Source: Planctomycetota bacterium (GTDB lineage Bacteria; Planctomycetota; Planctomycetia; Isosphaerales; Isosphaeraceae). Taken from it: 5,222 nt of DNA. Positions 3,780 through 5,222 of this stretch are shown piece by piece. Under the pieces are notes generated by a model, which saw nothing but the letters and a program-made list of their open reading frames with translations, had not been told where the DNA came from and searched no databases. A program made the position numbers and the translations under genes. The stretch's first letter is position 1. Each line of letters opens with the position of its first letter. The DNA lies in assembly GCA_021778575.1 (NCBI GenBank), contig JAJYCH010000400.1, positions 1 through 5,222 of the forward strand, given 5' to 3'.

Positions 3780-5222
3780 ATGCGACAATTTGCCATCCGA
3801 AGGCCGAAGAGGTCCGCTCGCGTCTCGATCCGGGTCGAGCTTCTCGAGGATCGCCAGCTTCTGTCGACGGTCTCACTGCCGGTCAACTCGTCGTTCGGCC
3901 AGTATGCGGTTCCGCTTTCGGTTGGCCATCCGGTGGCCGCACCGACCACGATCGGCGCCCAGGCGGGTCCGGCGGCATCGGGTCCGTACAACCCGTCGCA
4001 GATCCGTCACGCCTACGGCGTCGATCAGTTGACCAATCTGGACGGAACGGGACAGACGATCGCGATCGTCGACGCCTACCTCGACCCGACCATCGCCACG
4101 GATCTGGCGGCGTTCGATACTCAGTTCGGCTTGCCGGTGGCGAACCTGACGGTGGCAACGCCGCAAACCTCTCAAGGGACGATGAGCGTCAACTCGGGCT
4201 GGAGCCTGGAGACGGCTCTGGATGTCGAATGGGCACATGCGATTGCCCCAGGCGCGAAGATTCTGCTGGTCGAGGCATTCTCGTCGAACGACACCGATCT
4301 CCTGAACGCGGTGACTTATGCCGTCAATCAAGGGGCGACCCAGGTCTCGATGAGCTGGGGGGGTGGCGAATATTCGAGTGAGTCGTCGCTCAACAGCTAT
4401 TTCTCGCCGCAGAATGCTCCCGGCGTCACCTTCCTGGCGTCGTCGGGCGATACCGGTGGTCAGTTGCTCTTCCCGGCGATCTCGCCGTACGTCACGTCAG
4501 TCGGCGGGACCACTCTCACGCTCGACTCGGCGGGCAACCGGATCACGGAATCGACCTGGTCGTCCGGCGGCGGCGGTACGTCAGCCTACATCACCGAACC
4601 GGCGTTCCAGCAAGGCTTCCAGAGCACCGGATTCCGGACCACGCCCGACGTCTCGTATGACGCCGATCCCTCGACGGGCGTCTATGTCTACAACAATGGT
4701 GGTTGGGTCGGGGTCGGCGGGACCAGCGCCGGGTCTCCGCAGTGGGCCGGGCTGATCGCCCTGGCCAATGAAGGGCTGGCCAATGCCGGTAAGTCGTCGG
4801 TCGGAACGGGACAGACTTACGGAACGAACTCGGTTCTGTACAGCCTGGCTGGCGGAACCTCGTATACCAATCCCAAGGGAGACTTCCTGGACATCACGAC
4901 CGGGAACAACACCCACCCCGCCACCATCGGTTACGACCAGGCGACCGGGCTTGGTTCCCCGATCGCCAACCAGCTCATTCCCGACCTGATTGGACCAACG
5001 ACCCCGGCGGTTCCGACCGTGGGCGACAGCGGTTTCGAGACGATCCCGGTCGGCTCCGGTCTCTCGGCCTACGTTTACGCCCCGACCGGATCTCCCTGGA
5101 CCTTCTCGGGAAGCCCGGGCAACGGGTCGGAGTCACCGGCAACGGGTCGGGCTTCACCTTCGGCAACCCCAACGCTCCCCAGGGAAACCAGGTTGCCTTC
5201 CTCCAGACCCAGGGAACCATCA
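3780..5222 (+). CDS. Secreted serine-carboxyl peptidase, family S53 (sedolisin type), 3' partial and frameshifted near the end
   Basis: The frame is open from ATG 3780 to the window end (481 codons, no stop reached). Residues 1-29 are Arg-rich and end in LEDRQLLS (22-29), a signature of exported planctomycete proteins. The catalytic domain starts near YNPSQIRHAYG (70-80). The S53 catalytic set is complete: E144 and D148 in SLETALDVEWAHAIAPGA, oxyanion D224 in SSGDTGG, and nucleophile S316 in GGTSAGSPQWAG. Calcium-site residues D371-I372 and G384-Y385-D386 precede the family hallmark TGLGSP (389-394). It should therefore be an endopeptidase acting outside the cytoplasm. The propeptide of about 180 residues common in sedolisins is absent. 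A second module begins near GDSGFETIP (415-423) and reaches SPWTFSGS (438-445). The frame is then lost: the continuation GVTGNGSGF...QVAFLQ reads in another frame from 5129. GGAG at 3767-3770 supports ATG 3780, but in-frame ATG 3765 (adding MEFAP) is possible. Confidence 0.88.
   Translation, partial: MRQFAIRRPKRSARVSIRVELLEDRQLLSTVSLPVNSSFGQYAVPLSVGHPVAAPTTIGAQAGPAASGPYNPSQIRHAYGVDQLTNLDGTGQTIAIVDAYLDPTIATDLAAFDTQFGLPVANLTVATPQTSQGTMSVNSGWSLETALDVEWAHAIAPGAKILLVEAFSSNDTDLLNAVTYAVNQGATQVSMSWGGGEYSSESSLNSYFSPQNAPGVTFLASSGDTGGQLLFPAISPYVTSVGGTTLTLDSAGNRITESTWSSGGGGTSAYITEPAFQQGFQSTGFRTTPDVSYDADPSTGVYVYNNGGWVGVGGTSAGSPQWAGLIALANEGLANAGKSSVGTGQTYGTNSVLYSLAGGTSYTNPKGDFLDITTGNNTHPATIGYDQATGLGSPIANQLIPDLIGPTTPAVPTVGDSGFETIPVGSGLSAYVYAPTGSPWTFSGSPGNGSESPATGRASPSATPTLPRETRLPSSRPREPS
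5118..5150 (+). repeat. 13-bp direct repeat at the site of a frameshift
   Basis: GGCAACGGGTCGG occurs at 5118-5130 and again at 5138-5150, a 20-base period that is not a multiple of three. Removing the 11 bases 5120-5130 joins SPG to VTGNGSGFTFGNP in frame. Removing one whole 20-base unit also restores the frame. The repeat therefore marks either a small duplication in the gene or a sequence/assembly error. Confidence 0.75.

Noticed and set aside
3761..4381. Forward open frame (206 codons) overlapping the start of the peptidase gene
   Set aside because: It is out of frame with the S53 catalytic motifs and gives a Gly/Arg/Asp-rich shadow product.

Overview
The window is high-GC coding DNA with two lower-GC intergenic stretches. 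It most likely comes from a planctomycete, probably of the Isosphaera/Singulisphaera type. This is inferred from three traits recalled from those genomes: an N-terminal LEDRQLLS motif on an exported protein, a C-terminal module with the wording GSPWTFSG followed by NGSGF / GNPNAP / QVAFLQ, and an N-terminal RLGDLM membrane start on a hypothetical protein. No ribosomal RNA or other phylogenetic marker is present.

Layout, all on the + strand. (1) Positions 1-1661 hold the end of a cobalt/nickel ECF-type importer operon. It comprises the C-terminal PDGLE/CbiN-like tail of the substrate-capture subunit, the T-component CbiQ (169-837) and the ATPase CbiO (834-1661). The genes overlap by 11 and 4 bases, so they are probably translationally coupled and made in fixed ratio to assemble one membrane complex. 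(2) Positions 1662-2013 are non-coding. They hold a 52-nt hairpin just after cbiO, a roughly 100-bp element with inverted ends that looks like an interspersed repeat, and a split motif just before the next gene. (3) Positions 2014-3414 encode a polytopic membrane protein of unknown function with about 11-12 membrane segments. (4) Positions 3415-3779 are non-coding, with a hairpin after the membrane gene and a second copy of the split motif. (5) From 3780 to the window end runs a secreted serine-carboxyl peptidase of family S53 (sedolisin type) with all expected catalytic and calcium residues but no usual propeptide. Its C-terminal module is broken by an apparent 11-bp templated duplication that shifts the frame.

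The transporter genes form one functional unit. Nothing in the sequence ties the membrane protein or the peptidase to metal uptake. The two latter genes do share an upstream motif (CTCTGATCA plus CTCGTCTGA), which suggests common regulation. I did not find a clearly new multi-gene system. The points most worth checking are the shared upstream motif, the frameshift in the peptidase's C-terminal module and the propeptide-less peptidase architecture.
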